Shown: in pieces, positions 26,834 to 34,540 of the stretch
Position numbering within the stretch: the first letter of the stretch is position 1
Layout: each line of letters begins with the position of its first letter
Assembly: GCA_963772645.1 (NCBI GenBank)
Contig: CAVYYD010000006.1
Coordinates: forward strand, 1 to 64,000
Origin: DASSQJ01 sp963772645
GTDB lineage: Bacteria; Actinomycetota; Actinomycetes; Actinomycetales; Dermatophilaceae
Direction of reading: 5' to 3'
DNA: 64,000 bases
Position numbers and translations under genes: made by a program
The notes under the pieces: generated by a model
What the model was told of the DNA's origin: nothing
Seen by the model: the letters and a program-made list of their open reading frames with translations, nothing else
The model's database searches: none

Positions 26834-27574
26834 TCAGCGCTGGCCCTGGCTGGCCACCGCGGCCGCGGCCTCGGCCGCGGCCTCGGGGTCGAGGTACTCG
26901 CCCGGCCGGGCCGGCATGAGGTCCTCGCCGAGGCGGTAGACCAGTGGCATGCCGGTCGGGATGTTGAGGCCGGCGATGTCGTCGTCGCCGATGCCGTCGA
27001 GGTGCTTGACCAGGGCTCGCAGGCTGTTGCCGTGAGCCGTCACGAGGACGGTGTTCCCGGCGTGGAGGTCGGCGCGGATGTCGTTCTCCCAGTAGGGCAT
27101 CATCCGCGGGATGACGTCCTTGAGGCACTCGGTGAGCGGGACGTCGACACCGGCGTAGCGGGGGTCCCCACTCTGGTCGTACTCGCTGCCCCGCTCGATC
27201 GGCGGCGGCGGGGTGTCGAAGCTGCGGCGCCACAGCATGAACTGCTCGTCGCCGTACTTCTCGCGGGTGGCCGCCTTGTCGAGGCCCTGGAGGGCGCCGT
27301 AGTGCCGCTCATTGAGCCGCCAGCTGCGCCGCACTGGGATCCAGTGCCGGTCGCAGGTGTCGAGGGCGAGGTTGGCCGTCGTGATGGCCCGACGCAGCAC
27401 GGAGGTGTGGACGACGTCGGGAAGGAGGCCGGCCTCCTTCATCAGCTCACCGCCGCGTACGGCCTCGGCACGACCCCGCTCCGAGAGGTCGACGTCGACC
27501 CAGCCGGTGAAGAGGTTCTCCCGGTTCCAGTCGGACTCGCCGTGGCGCAGCAGGATCAGCGTGTACTCCGTCAT
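26834..27574 (-). CDS. gpmA: 2,3-bisphosphoglycerate-dependent phosphoglycerate mutase
   Basis: A 246-residue glycolytic enzyme interconverting 3- and 2-phosphoglycerate. The phospho-histidine motif LLRHGESDWN (His11), TSVLRRAI, NERHYGALQG and the second histidine in VTAHGNSLRAL are all present. Length and the GpmA-type inserts are standard. The C-terminus adds an Ala-rich tail. ATG 27574 is preceded at 6 nt by TAGGCT. Confidence 0.97.
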   Translation of the reverse strand: MTEYTLILLRHGESDWNRENLFTGWVDVDLSERGRAEAVRGGELMKEAGLLPDVVHTSVLRRAITTANLALDTCDRHWIPVRRSWRLNERHYGALQGLDKAATREKYGDEQFMLWRRSFDTPPPPIERGSEYDQSGDPRYAGVDVPLTECLKDVIPRMMPYWENDIRADLHAGNTVLVTAHGNSLRALVKHLDGIGDDDIAGLNIPTGMPLVYRLGEDLMPARPGEYLDPEAAAEAAAAVASQGQR

Positions 27575-27580
27575 GCCGCC

Positions 27581-27586
27581 AGCCTA
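27581..27586 (-). promoter_or_regulatory. -10 hexamer TAGGCT of gpmA
   Basis: TAGGCT on the minus strand ends 6 nt before the gpmA ATG. Confidence 0.5.
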
Positions 27587-27615
27587 GCCACCGGCCGCCG
27601 GGCCCGACCGGCCGG

Positions 27616-28134
27616 TCAGGAGGCAGGCGGGGGGTCGCCCGGGCGCTCGAGGATGGAGCGGAACGCCTCGAGGTTGCGCAGGCTCTCCCCGCGCGAGACC
27701 CGCCACTCCCACTCCTTACGCATCGAGGTGAGGAAGCCCATGACGAGGAGCTCGTTGAACGGCTCGTCCGCGGCGGCGAGGACGACGCCGAGCACCTGGT
27801 CGAGGTAGTCGGCGTCGACGCCCGCGGCCGGTACCCGGCCGGTGACGTAGACGTCCCCGGCACGGTCGACCGCGTAGGCGATGCCGGGCAGCCGCAGGTT
27901 GCGGCTGAGGAGGAAGCGGTAGACCTCGCCGTGGTTCTCGTCGGGGTTGCGGACGACGAACGCCGAGATCGACAGCGCGCTCTCGCCGCAGACCAGCGAC
28001 ACGACGGTCTTGAGCTTCTTCTCGCCCGGGAGGGAGACGACGAACTCGCCGTCACGGGCCCCCCGCTCCCACTCCAGCTCGGAGCCGTCGAGCGCGTCGG
28101 CGACGACGCCGGCCAGCCGCTCCTGGACCGTCAC
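27616..28134 (-). CDS. YbjN-domain protein
   Basis: A 172-residue soluble protein of the YbjN family, whose fold resembles type III secretion chaperones; function is unknown in actinobacteria. Conserved features include KTVVSLVCGESALSISAFVVR and the acidic VDADYLDQVLG region. Start GTG 28134 overlaps the mshA stop by four bases, so it is translated with mshA. The mshA-YbjN-gpm order is also found in mycobacteria (Rv0486, Rv0487, Rv0489). Confidence 0.87.
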   Translation of the reverse strand: MTVQERLAGVVADALDGSELEWERGARDGEFVVSLPGEKKLKTVVSLVCGESALSISAFVVRNPDENHGEVYRFLLSRNLRLPGIAYAVDRAGDVYVTGRVPAAGVDADYLDQVLGVVLAAADEPFNELLVMGFLTSMRKEWEWRVSRGESLRNLEAFRSILERPGDPPPAS

Positions 28135-29444
28135 GGGATGACCGCCTGGGGGATGCCGGTGAGCCGGGCGGCGTCGTGGATCGAGACGTCCTTGGGGCCG
28201 GCGATCGCGGCCGTGTACACCGCCTCGAGCTTCTCCGCCGTGCGCGCCCAGCCGAAGTGGGCAGCGTGCTCCGCCGCCCGGCGGGACAGGCCGGCACGAG
28301 CCTGCGGGTCGAGGACCACGCGTCCGAGGGCGGTGGCCCAGTCGGCGGTGTCGTGGCCGTCGACGAGGAGGCCTCCGTCACCGACCGCGGTCGGGAGCCC
28401 GCCCACGTTGGATGCGACGACCGGGGTGCCGCAGGCGAGCGCCTCGACGGCCACGAGCCCGAAGGACTCGCTGTGCGAGGGGACGGCGACGGCATCGGCG
28501 GCCCGGTACCACTGCGCGAGGGTGGCCCGGTCGACCGGGGGCACGAACCGGATGTTCGCCCCGATTCCGCGCCGCCGCGCGAGCGCGTCCAGGCCCATCG
28601 GGCTGCGCACCCCGGAGCCGCTCGCGCCGCCGAGGATGCCGACGACCAGCCGCTCCCGCAGCGCCGGCCGCCTGCGGACCAGCTCGGCGGCGGCCCGGAC
28701 GAGGACGTCGGGGCCCTTGTGCGGCTGGATCCGGCCGACGAAGAGCAGCAGGACGGCGTCGGGCGGGATGCCGACGCGGGCCCGGGCCTCGGCCCGGGAC
28801 CCCGGGGTGAAGGTGGCGAGGTCGACGCCCGGCTCGGCGACCGAGACCCGGGACGGGTCGGCGTCGTAGAGGTCGACCAGCTCCCTGGCCTCGCGCACGG
28901 TGTTGGCGACGAGCCGGTCCGCGGCGTCGACCACCTGGGCCTCGCCGATCTCGCGCCCGAGCGGCTCGGGGTCGTCACCGTCGGCGAGGTGGAGGTTCTT
29001 CACCCGGGCCATCGTGTGCATCGTGTGGACCAGCGGCACCCCGAGCCGGTCCGCGGCGAGCCACCCGACCTGGCCGGAGAGCCAGTAGTGGGAGTGGACG
29101 ACGTCGTAGTGGCCGGCCGGGGCGTGGGCCGCGGTCCGCATCATCCCGGCCGCGAAGGCGCAGAGCTGGCCGGGCAGGTCCTCCTTCGACAGGCCCTCGT
29201 ACGGACCGGCGGGGACGTGCCGGACCAGGACGCCCGGCTCGACCTCGACGACCTCGCGCTGGCTCGCGCTCGTGGTGCGGGTGAACAGGTCGACGGCGAT
29301 GCCGCGGTGGGCCAGCTGGCGGGCCACCTCGAGGACGTAGACGTTCATCCCGCCGGCGTCGCCGGTGCCCGGCTGGGCGAGCGGGGAGGTGTGGACCGTC
29401 ACCATCGCGACGCGCCGCAGCGAGGGCCGGGGCGGTGAGGTCAT
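28131..29444 (-). CDS. mshA: D-inositol-3-phosphate glycosyltransferase MshA
   Basis: A 437-residue GT4 glycosyltransferase that makes GlcNAc-inositol phosphate, the first step of mycothiol synthesis. It begins with VAMVTVHTSPLAQPGTGDAGGMNVY in the acceptor region (shown here only to mark the GGMN loop), followed by HSHYWLSG, GRIQPHKGPDVL and the sugar-nucleotide motif SHSESFGLVAVEA. ATG 29444 overlaps the upstream gene's stop (ATGA). With mshD (40606) and mscR in the same window it supports mycothiol as the main thiol. Confidence 0.95.
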   Translation of the reverse strand: MTSPPRPSLRRVAMVTVHTSPLAQPGTGDAGGMNVYVLEVARQLAHRGIAVDLFTRTTSASQREVVEVEPGVLVRHVPAGPYEGLSKEDLPGQLCAFAAGMMRTAAHAPAGHYDVVHSHYWLSGQVGWLAADRLGVPLVHTMHTMARVKNLHLADGDDPEPLGREIGEAQVVDAADRLVANTVREARELVDLYDADPSRVSVAEPGVDLATFTPGSRAEARARVGIPPDAVLLLFVGRIQPHKGPDVLVRAAAELVRRRPALRERLVVGILGGASGSGVRSPMGLDALARRRGIGANIRFVPPVDRATLAQWYRAADAVAVPSHSESFGLVAVEALACGTPVVASNVGGLPTAVGDGGLLVDGHDTADWATALGRVVLDPQARAGLSRRAAEHAAHFGWARTAEKLEAVYTAAIAGPKDVSIHDAARLTGIPQAVIP

Positions 29445-30250
29445 GGGGTCGAGTCTGACACGGCGGGGCGGGGGGTGTCGGTGACGGTGACGACCGCGCG
29501 GGGGGCCCACGCGTGGATGGCGATGCGTCCGTCCTGGCGCAGGTCGACCGCCCGTGGCACCTGGACCGGTCCGATCGCCACGTCGGTGCCGAGCACCCAG
29601 GTGAAGGCCGGCTGCTCGACCACCGTGGGGTCGACCCAGTAGGCACGCTCCTTGAGGTTGCGGGCCGGCAGGGCGGGGGCGATCCCCGTGGTCGCCGGCC
29701 GCCAGTCGAGGTGCACGACGACGGCGTCGACGCCCGGGACGTTGACGTCCATCCGGATCCGCCCGTCGACCGGCTCGAACTCGATCCGCATCGGCAGCGT
29801 CGTCACCCGGTCGTCGTCGAACAGCACGCCGGTGTAGACGACGCTGGACCCGTCGCGGGAGACCGCGTCGATGCGCAGGTTGCTGACCGCCCGGCGCACC
29901 GTCTCGCGGGGATGACCGTCGGTCGACCCGAGGCGCCCGAGCACGGCCGAGACCGGAGAGCCGCGGCGCACGGTGTCGGCGAGCACGGTGCTGGAGCGGG
30001 CCAGCCGGAACCCCGAGTCGTAGAGGGTGACCGACAGGCCGGCGCCCAGGGACTGCACGCCGCGGGCGTTCTGGGCGACCTGCAGCAGGCCGGGCTCCAC
30101 ATCGCTGATGCCGATGTCCCGGGCCAGGGCCCGCGGCAGCCACGAGCTGAGGCCGATCGTCAGCAGCCCCGCGAGGGAGAGCACGAGCGCGACCATCGAC
30201 AGGCTGATGTCGCCCGCCCGGTTGCGCGCCCGGAGCCGTTCCCACCACAC
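29441..30250 (-). CDS. Membrane-anchored protein upstream of mshA, function unknown
   Basis: A 269-residue protein with one N-terminal membrane helix (about residues 16-40) after a short basic cytoplasmic start, then a presumably external domain rich in Val/Asp/Arg with repeated beta-like stretches. No catalytic motif is recognised. It overlaps mshA by four bases and so heads the three-gene unit with mshA and YbjN. GTG 30250 is preceded at 7 nt by TACGCT. Confidence 0.75.
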   Translation of the reverse strand: MWWERLRARNRAGDISLSMVALVLSLAGLLTIGLSSWLPRALARDIGISDVEPGLLQVAQNARGVQSLGAGLSVTLYDSGFRLARSSTVLADTVRRGSPVSAVLGRLGSTDGHPRETVRRAVSNLRIDAVSRDGSSVVYTGVLFDDDRVTTLPMRIEFEPVDGRIRMDVNVPGVDAVVVHLDWRPATTGIAPALPARNLKERAYWVDPTVVEQPAFTWVLGTDVAIGPVQVPRAVDLRQDGRIAIHAWAPRAVVTVTDTPRPAVSDSTP

Positions 30251-30257
30251 GCCGCCA

Positions 30258-30263
30258 AGCGTA
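30258..30263 (-). promoter_or_regulatory. -10 hexamer TACGCT of the mshA operon
   Basis: TACGCT on the minus strand ends 7 nt before GTG 30250. Confidence 0.5.
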
Positions 30264-30296
30264 GGCCGGGCGCCCGGGTACGGGCTCGGCGCGCCC

Positions 30297-30302
30297 TACG
30301 CT
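30297..30302 (+). promoter_or_regulatory. -10 hexamer TACGCT of the methyltransferase relic
   Basis: TACGCT ends 6 nt before GTG 30309. The same hexamer serves the divergent mshA operon 34 bp away. Confidence 0.5.
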
Positions 30303-30308
30303 GGCCGG

Positions 30309-30788
30309 GTGCGCGGCCAGCGACCCGTCGGGACGGTCACCCGGGGGACGACCAACCCCGACCGGTTGCGGCGCTGCGACGGCACGTGCGACGGGCTGGG
30401 ACGGCTCGCCGTCTGGGTCGCGGTCACCGCGGACGGGCCGCTCTCGCTGACCCGGTCGTGGCGGCTGCGCGGGCTGGAGCGGCCCGGGGTGGTCGCCGAG
30501 CGCCTGCCCAAGGCGCTCATCCACCGGAACGTGCCCGGCGAGCGGGTGCACTCCCTCCTCGGCGCGCTCTACGGGGCCTGGGCACGGCCGGCCCCGCAGG
30601 CCTCCTACGGCGCGCGGCAGCGCTTCATCCGCACGGCCGGGTCGCTGCGGGCCGCCGGGTGGCCGCTGCTCGACGGCCCGGCCCGGTGGCGGATCGGCGA
30701 GCTGACGGTGGCGTCGGACGCGGTCGCACCCGGCTCAGGTCCCGGCGACCGTGGGACGGCCGCCCGGGCGGCTCACCAGGGACCGTAG
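30309..30788 (+). pseudogene. Class I SAM-dependent methyltransferase with its SAM-binding core deleted
   Basis: A 159-residue frame. Residues 1-20 (RGQRPVGTVTRGTTNPDRLR) match my recollection of the N-terminus of an actinobacterial methyltransferase family found beside mshA. From about residue 23 (DGTCDGLGRLAVWV, then PKALIHRNVPGE and QASYGARQRFI) it matches that family's C-terminal half. The roughly 110-120 residues between, with the Rossmann GxGxG region, are missing, joined in frame. It keeps a leaderless promoter and strong third-position G/C, so it may still be expressed. Its 3' end overlaps the DUF2516 gene by 16 bases. Confidence 0.65.
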
Positions 30789-31096
30789 GGCCCGTCGCTG
30801 CGGCGGCCCTTGCCGATGACCTGGTCGAGGGCCGGCTTGACGTCGGCGAGGTAGACCCCGGCGGCGATGATCGCGACGATCGCGAGGATGCCGGCCAGGG
30901 CGCCCAGCGAGATGAAGCCGAGGAGGGTGGCGACCCCGGTGACGAGCGTCCAGAAGCCCTTGGTGCGCTTGCCCGCGGCGGTGAAGGCGTCGGCCCGGCG
31001 GCGGAGGCAGTCGATGAAGGCGAAGACCTCCACGCCCAGGGCGGCGATCGACAGGACGAGGACGATCCAGCTCTGGGCGCTCGAGAGGACACTCAT
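30773..31096 (-). CDS. DUF2516 membrane protein
   Basis: A 107-residue protein with about three hydrophobic helices, beginning MSVLSSAQSWIVLVL and containing AFIDCLRRRADAFTAAGKRTKGFW, typical of DUF2516. The mycobacterial counterpart (Rv0476) sits beside hbhA, which is also near here. Function unknown. ATG 31096 is preceded at 6 nt by TACGCT. Confidence 0.87.
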   Translation of the reverse strand: MSVLSSAQSWIVLVLSIAALGVEVFAFIDCLRRRADAFTAAGKRTKGFWTLVTGVATLLGFISLGALAGILAIVAIIAAGVYLADVKPALDQVIGKGRRSDGPYGPW

Positions 31097-31102
31097 GGGA
31101 CC

Positions 31103-31108
31103 AGCGTA
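31103..31108 (-). promoter_or_regulatory. -10 hexamer TACGCT of DUF2516 gene
   Basis: TACGCT on the minus strand ends 6 nt before ATG 31096, in the 16-bp gap after dtd. Confidence 0.5.
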
Positions 31109-31112
31109 GGTC

Positions 31113-31538
31113 TCAGACGTCGAGGACGATCGTCACCGGGCCGTCGTTGACCAGCCCGACGTCCATGTGTGCCCCGAAGCGCCCGGTCGCCACCTGCACC
31201 CCCCTGGCCCGCAACGCGCCCACGACCTGGTCGACGACGGGCTCGGCAACCTCGGCCGGCGCGGCGGCGTTCCACGACGGCCGGCGACCCTTGCGGGTGT
31301 CGGCGTAGAGGGTGAACTGGCTGACGACGAGCACCGGTGCGCCCTCGTCGAGCACCGAGCGCTCGCCGTCGAGGATGCGCAGCTCGGCGATCTTGCGGGC
31401 CATCGTGTCCACCTGGGCCGGGCCGTCGTCGTGGGTGACCCCGACGAGGGCGAGGATGCCGGGCCCGGCGATCTCGCCGACGACCTCGCCGTCGACGGTG
31501 ACCGAGGCCGCGCTGACCCGCTGGAGGACCGCCCTCAC
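31113..31538 (-). CDS. dtd: D-aminoacyl-tRNA deacylase
   Basis: A 141-residue DTD-fold enzyme that hydrolyses D-aminoacyl-tRNAs (and mischarged glycyl-tRNA-Ala). The active-site motifs SQFTLYADT and NDGPVT are intact, and it begins VRAVLQRVSAASV. GTG 31538 overlaps the stop of the asparaginase gene by four bases, so the two are coupled. Normal length. Confidence 0.95.
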   Translation of the reverse strand: MRAVLQRVSAASVTVDGEVVGEIAGPGILALVGVTHDDGPAQVDTMARKIAELRILDGERSVLDEGAPVLVVSQFTLYADTRKGRRPSWNAAAPAEVAEPVVDQVVGALRARGVQVATGRFGAHMDVGLVNDGPVTIVLDV

Positions 31539-32575
31539 GGCATCCGTCCGTGCTCCGGGCCCTGGGCGACACCGTGGGCGACGACGGCGCCGACCGGCTC
31601 GCCGTGACCGAGGACGGGGGCGTCCTCGAGGCGGCCGTAGGCCCCGGACTCCACCCCGAGGCGGCGCAGGACCGCGGACAGGACCACCGGGCGCGCCCGC
31701 TGGCCCCCGTCGGCGATCTTCAGCGCGACGCCGCGACCGTCGGCGAGGCCGGCGGCGTAGACGGCCTCCGCGCCGTCCTTGGCGACGAGCCCGGGGGTGC
31801 CCCGCATCAGCGCGGTCACGTCCCGGCGGGTGCCGCCGACGAGCTCGGGGTGCGTCCGCATCGCGGCGGCGACCCGACCCTCGGGGGTGCCGGCGTGCGC
31901 CGAGGCGATGCGCCCGAAGGCGCGGGCCAGGCCCGCGAGCGAGACCGCCATGACCGGGGCGCCGCAGCCGTCGACGGCGGTCGCGGCGACCGGCTCCTCG
32001 GTCAGGTCCTCGAGCGTGCGGGCGATCAGCTGCTGGAGCGGGTGGGCGGGGTCTCGGTAGGTGGCGAGGTCCCAGCCGTTGACGCGGCAGGTGGCGAGCA
32101 TCGCGGCGTGCTTGCCCGAGCAGTTCTGGGCGAGCGGCCGGGCGCTGCGGCCGGCCGCCAGCCAGACGTCCCGCTCCTGCGGGTCGTAGGGCAGGTCCGG
32201 GGTGTTCTGGAGGTCGGCCTCGGTGAGCCCGATGCCGGCGAGCATCGCCCGGACACCGTCGAGGTGGAACGGTTCGGCACTGTGGCTCGCGCAGGCCAGG
32301 GCCAGGTGGGCCGGCGGCAGGTCGAGGCCGGCGCGCAGCATCGCGACCGCCTGGATCGGCTTGTTGCTCGAGCGCGGGAAGACGGGGTCGGTGGCCGACC
32401 CCCACGAGGCGAGGAGGGACCCGCCGGCGGTGGTGACGGCGATGCTGCCGCGGTGCGCGGACTCCACGACACCGCCGCGGGTGACGTGCGCGAGCACCGG
32501 CCCGTCGGCGAGCGCCGGCGGGGTGGGGGCCGCGGCGTGCGCGACCGGGGACTCGGGGTGGGGCTGCTGGGGCAC
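31535..32575 (-). CDS. Asparaginase II-family protein
   Basis: A 346-residue protein of the asparaginase II family (PF06089, thermolabile L-asparaginase type), recognisable by RSSNKPIQAVAML, CASHSAEPFHLDGVRAML, QNCSGKHAAML and AVDGCGAPV. It probably hydrolyses asparagine to aspartate and ammonia, though family members are poorly studied. The first 25 residues are a Pro/Ala-rich extension. GTG 32575 is preceded at 6 nt by TAGGGT. dtd follows with a four-base overlap. Confidence 0.87.
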   Translation of the reverse strand: MPQQPHPESPVAHAAAPTPPALADGPVLAHVTRGGVVESAHRGSIAVTTAGGSLLASWGSATDPVFPRSSNKPIQAVAMLRAGLDLPPAHLALACASHSAEPFHLDGVRAMLAGIGLTEADLQNTPDLPYDPQERDVWLAAGRSARPLAQNCSGKHAAMLATCRVNGWDLATYRDPAHPLQQLIARTLEDLTEEPVAATAVDGCGAPVMAVSLAGLARAFGRIASAHAGTPEGRVAAAMRTHPELVGGTRRDVTALMRGTPGLVAKDGAEAVYAAGLADGRGVALKIADGGQRARPVVLSAVLRRLGVESGAYGRLEDAPVLGHGEPVGAVVAHGVAQGPEHGRMP

Positions 32576-32581
32576 GGGGCG

Positions 32582-32587
32582 ACCCTA
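32582..32587 (-). promoter_or_regulatory. -10 hexamer TAGGGT of asparaginase-dtd
   Basis: TAGGGT on the minus strand ends 6 nt before GTG 32575. Confidence 0.5.
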
Positions 32588-32603
32588 TCGCCGGGGACAC
32601 CGA

Positions 32604-32636
32604 CGACCGGGGGCCGGTCGAGCCGGCCCCCGGTCG
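32604..32636 (-). terminator. Second hairpin downstream of the HbhA-like gene
   Basis: A 14-bp stem (32604-32617 with 32623-32636) with a 5-nt loop, between the HbhA-like stop and the next promoter. Confidence 0.7.
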
Positions 32637-32642
32637 GGGGGT

Positions 32643-32668
32643 TCACCGGGAAAGGGTGTACCCGGTGA
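32643..32668 (-). terminator. First hairpin downstream of the HbhA-like gene
   Basis: An 8-bp perfect dyad (tcaccggg 32643-32650, cccggtga 32661-32668) around a 10-nt loop, 15 bp after the stop codon. Together with the following hairpin it makes a double terminator. Confidence 0.5.
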
Positions 32669-32682
32669 GGTGCTGCGCGAGG

Positions 32683-33393
32683 TCAGTCGCCGACCTTCTC
32701 GGCGGCGGTCTCGACGGCCTTCTCCGCGGCCGCGGTGGTCTTCTTCGCGCTCGTGGTCGCGGCCTTGGTGGCCGAGGTCGTGCGCTTGGAGGCCCGCTTG
32801 GTCGTGGTGGAGGTGCGCTTGGCGGCGGTACGGGTCCGCTTGGCGGACTTCTTCACCTCGGCCTCGGCGGTCCGGACCTCCTCGGTGGCGGTGTCGGAGA
32901 GGACGTTCGCGACCTTGCCGGCCTCCTTGCGGCCGGTGGTGATCGTCGCCTTCGCGGACCGCTCGATCTCCGAGGCGGCGTGCCGGGCCGTGGTGACGGC
33001 GCCCTTGGCCTGGGCGATCGTGGTCTCCGCCTGGGCGACGAGGTCCTGGGTGGCCTTCTGGGTGCGAACCCGGTTGACCAGGCCCTTGCCGCGGGTGGCG
33101 AGGTCCGCGTAGCCCTCGGCGACCTTGCCGGAGACGACCATGCCCTGGTTGATCGCCAGGGCCGGGAGCTCCATGACCTGGCCGGCCACGGCGGTGGCGC
33201 GGGCCTGGACGGTGGCGGGGGCGTTGTCGAGGTCCGCACGGGCGGCCTCGGCGCGCTTGCGGAGGTCGGCGCGGGCCTTGTCCAGGTCGGCGCGGGCCTC
33301 GCGGGCCTTCTCCACGGCGAGGTCGGTGGCGCCGACGACGGCGTAGAGCGGGGTGGTGTCGATGGTCTTCCTGAGGTCCTCGAGAACGGTCAT
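32683..33393 (-). CDS. Heparin-binding-hemagglutinin-like protein
   Basis: A 236-residue protein. Residues 1-165 are alpha-helical and coiled-coil-like (repeated KAREARADLDKARADLRKR-type segments). Residues 170-235 are a Lys/Ala/Thr-rich tail with repeated KKTT, KRTS and KAAT units. This matches mycobacterial HbhA (Rv0475), whose lysine tail binds heparan sulfate and lipid bodies. There is no signal peptide, as in HbhA. ATG 33393 has a ribosome site aaggag. An XRE regulator gene lies 61 bp upstream on the same strand, as in mycobacteria. Confidence 0.8.
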   Translation of the reverse strand: MTVLEDLRKTIDTTPLYAVVGATDLAVEKAREARADLDKARADLRKRAEAARADLDNAPATVQARATAVAGQVMELPALAINQGMVVSGKVAEGYADLATRGKGLVNRVRTQKATQDLVAQAETTIAQAKGAVTTARHAASEIERSAKATITTGRKEAGKVANVLSDTATEEVRTAEAEVKKSAKRTRTAAKRTSTTTKRASKRTTSATKAATTSAKKTTAAAEKAVETAAEKVGD

Positions 33394-33454
33394 CTCGGTG
33401 TCTCCTTCGGTGGTTGGGATGGTGGGGTCTGGGGCGTCGGGCGAGACCGTGGTC

Positions 33455-33820
33455 TCAGTCCCGCTCGACGTAGGACTCGTAGATGTCGGTGAGGGTCTTC
33501 TTCTGCCGCGCGGTGAGGGCCGGGTCGGCAGCGATCGCCGCGCGGACGTCGGGGGCGGTGGGGGCGGAGCCGGCGGACTCGGCGTCGAGGATGCCGGCGC
33601 GGACGTAGAGCGACTCGGCCGACACCTCCAGGCCCTTGGCGAGCTGCTGGAGGATCTCGGCGCTGGGGCGCTTGAGCCCCCGCTCGATCTGGGACAGGTA
33701 GGGGTTGGAGACCCCCGCGAGCTCGGACAGCTGACGGAGGGACAGCCGGGCGGCCTGACGCTGTTCGCGCAGGTACTCGCCGAGGCTGCTGCCCAGGTCG
33801 TTCAGCGGATTCTTGCTCAC
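33455..33820 (-). CDS. XRE-family regulator preceding the HbhA-like gene
   Basis: A 121-residue DNA-binding protein with a Cro/C1 helix-turn-helix at about residues 15-70 (REQRQAARLSLRQLSELAGV, SNPYLSQIERG) and a short helical C-terminal part. Equivalent to Rv0474 by position. GTG 33820 follows aatggag. A dyad TTGCT-N6-AGCAA and TTTGC direct repeats lie just upstream and could be its own operator. Confidence 0.87.
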   Translation of the reverse strand: MSKNPLNDLGSSLGEYLREQRQAARLSLRQLSELAGVSNPYLSQIERGLKRPSAEILQQLAKGLEVSAESLYVRAGILDAESAGSAPTAPDVRAAIAADPALTARQKKTLTDIYESYVERD

Positions 33821-33833
33821 GACTCCATTGTGC

Positions 33834-33849
33834 TTGCTCTAGTTAGCAA
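33834..33849 (-). promoter_or_regulatory. Candidate operator TTGCT-N6-AGCAA at the XRE promoter
   Basis: A perfect 5-bp dyad with a 6-bp centre (ctagtt), 14 bp before the start codon. On the minus strand it directly follows GTTTGC and ATTTGC direct repeats. A -35/-10 pair TTGCCT-N18-TAGAGC overlaps it. Autoregulation is inferred. Confidence 0.4.
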
Positions 33850-33932
33850 ATGCAAACTGAGGCAAGCGTGAGCCTGTTCACACCCTGCGGACCCCTGGGT
33901 CCCGGTCGGTCGGTCCCCGTCCCGAACGGGTG

Positions 33933-34436
33933 TCAGGCGGACACGGTGGCCCGGCGGCGGAGGGTGATGTCGGCACACTCGACGCACGTGTCGTCGGCCA
34001 CGACGCCGGCCCGGATCAGAAGCTGGAAGACCCGGCACCCGGCGCAGAACCCGAGGGCGGCCTCCAGCGTCGCGAAGAGCGTGAGGACGGCGAGCAGCAC
34101 GACGGCGACACCGCCCGCGCCCAGGGCCAGGGCCAGGGCGCTCCCCGCCGAGAACCCGAGACCGATGGCCTGGGCGAAGCGCTTCGGGGTGCCCGACACC
34201 GGGCGCGGACGGCCGAGCCGCGGGGCCACGACCGAGGCCACGAACCGGCTCAGCGGGTCCAGTCGGGGGCCGCCCGCGATGCGCAGCGCGAAGCCGAGGG
34301 CGAGGGCGACAGCGAGCCACAGCCACCCGGTGGCCAGGGTTGCGCCGGCGAGCAGGGCGACGCCCGCGGCGGTGGCACGGGCGGCCTTCTCGTTGACCAC
34401 GTCGGGGAACCCAAAAGCAGATCGGAGGCTGTTCAT
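33933..34436 (-). CDS. DUF4395 membrane protein with CxxC pairs
   Basis: A 167-residue protein with about four hydrophobic segments and the DUF4395 start pattern FGFPDVVNEKAARA. It has two cysteine pairs in the C-terminal part (FCAGCRVF and DTCVEC), which could act in redox chemistry or metal binding. In other actinobacteria DUF4395 genes often sit by thioredoxin-like or rhodanese genes; here no such neighbour is adjacent. ATG 34436 has CATAAT 8 nt upstream as a -10 candidate. Confidence 0.82.
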   Translation of the reverse strand: MNSLRSAFGFPDVVNEKAARATAAGVALLAGATLATGWLWLAVALALGFALRIAGGPRLDPLSRFVASVVAPRLGRPRPVSGTPKRFAQAIGLGFSAGSALALALGAGGVAVVLLAVLTLFATLEAALGFCAGCRVFQLLIRAGVVADDTCVECADITLRRRATVSA

Positions 34437-34540
34437 AACCCCAGATTATGGATGGTGGGGTCGGCAGCGTCTCCCACCGTCCACCACTCGGACCGCGGGC
34501 CACCGGCCGGCAGCCGGTCCGGCCGATGGCGAGGAGACGC

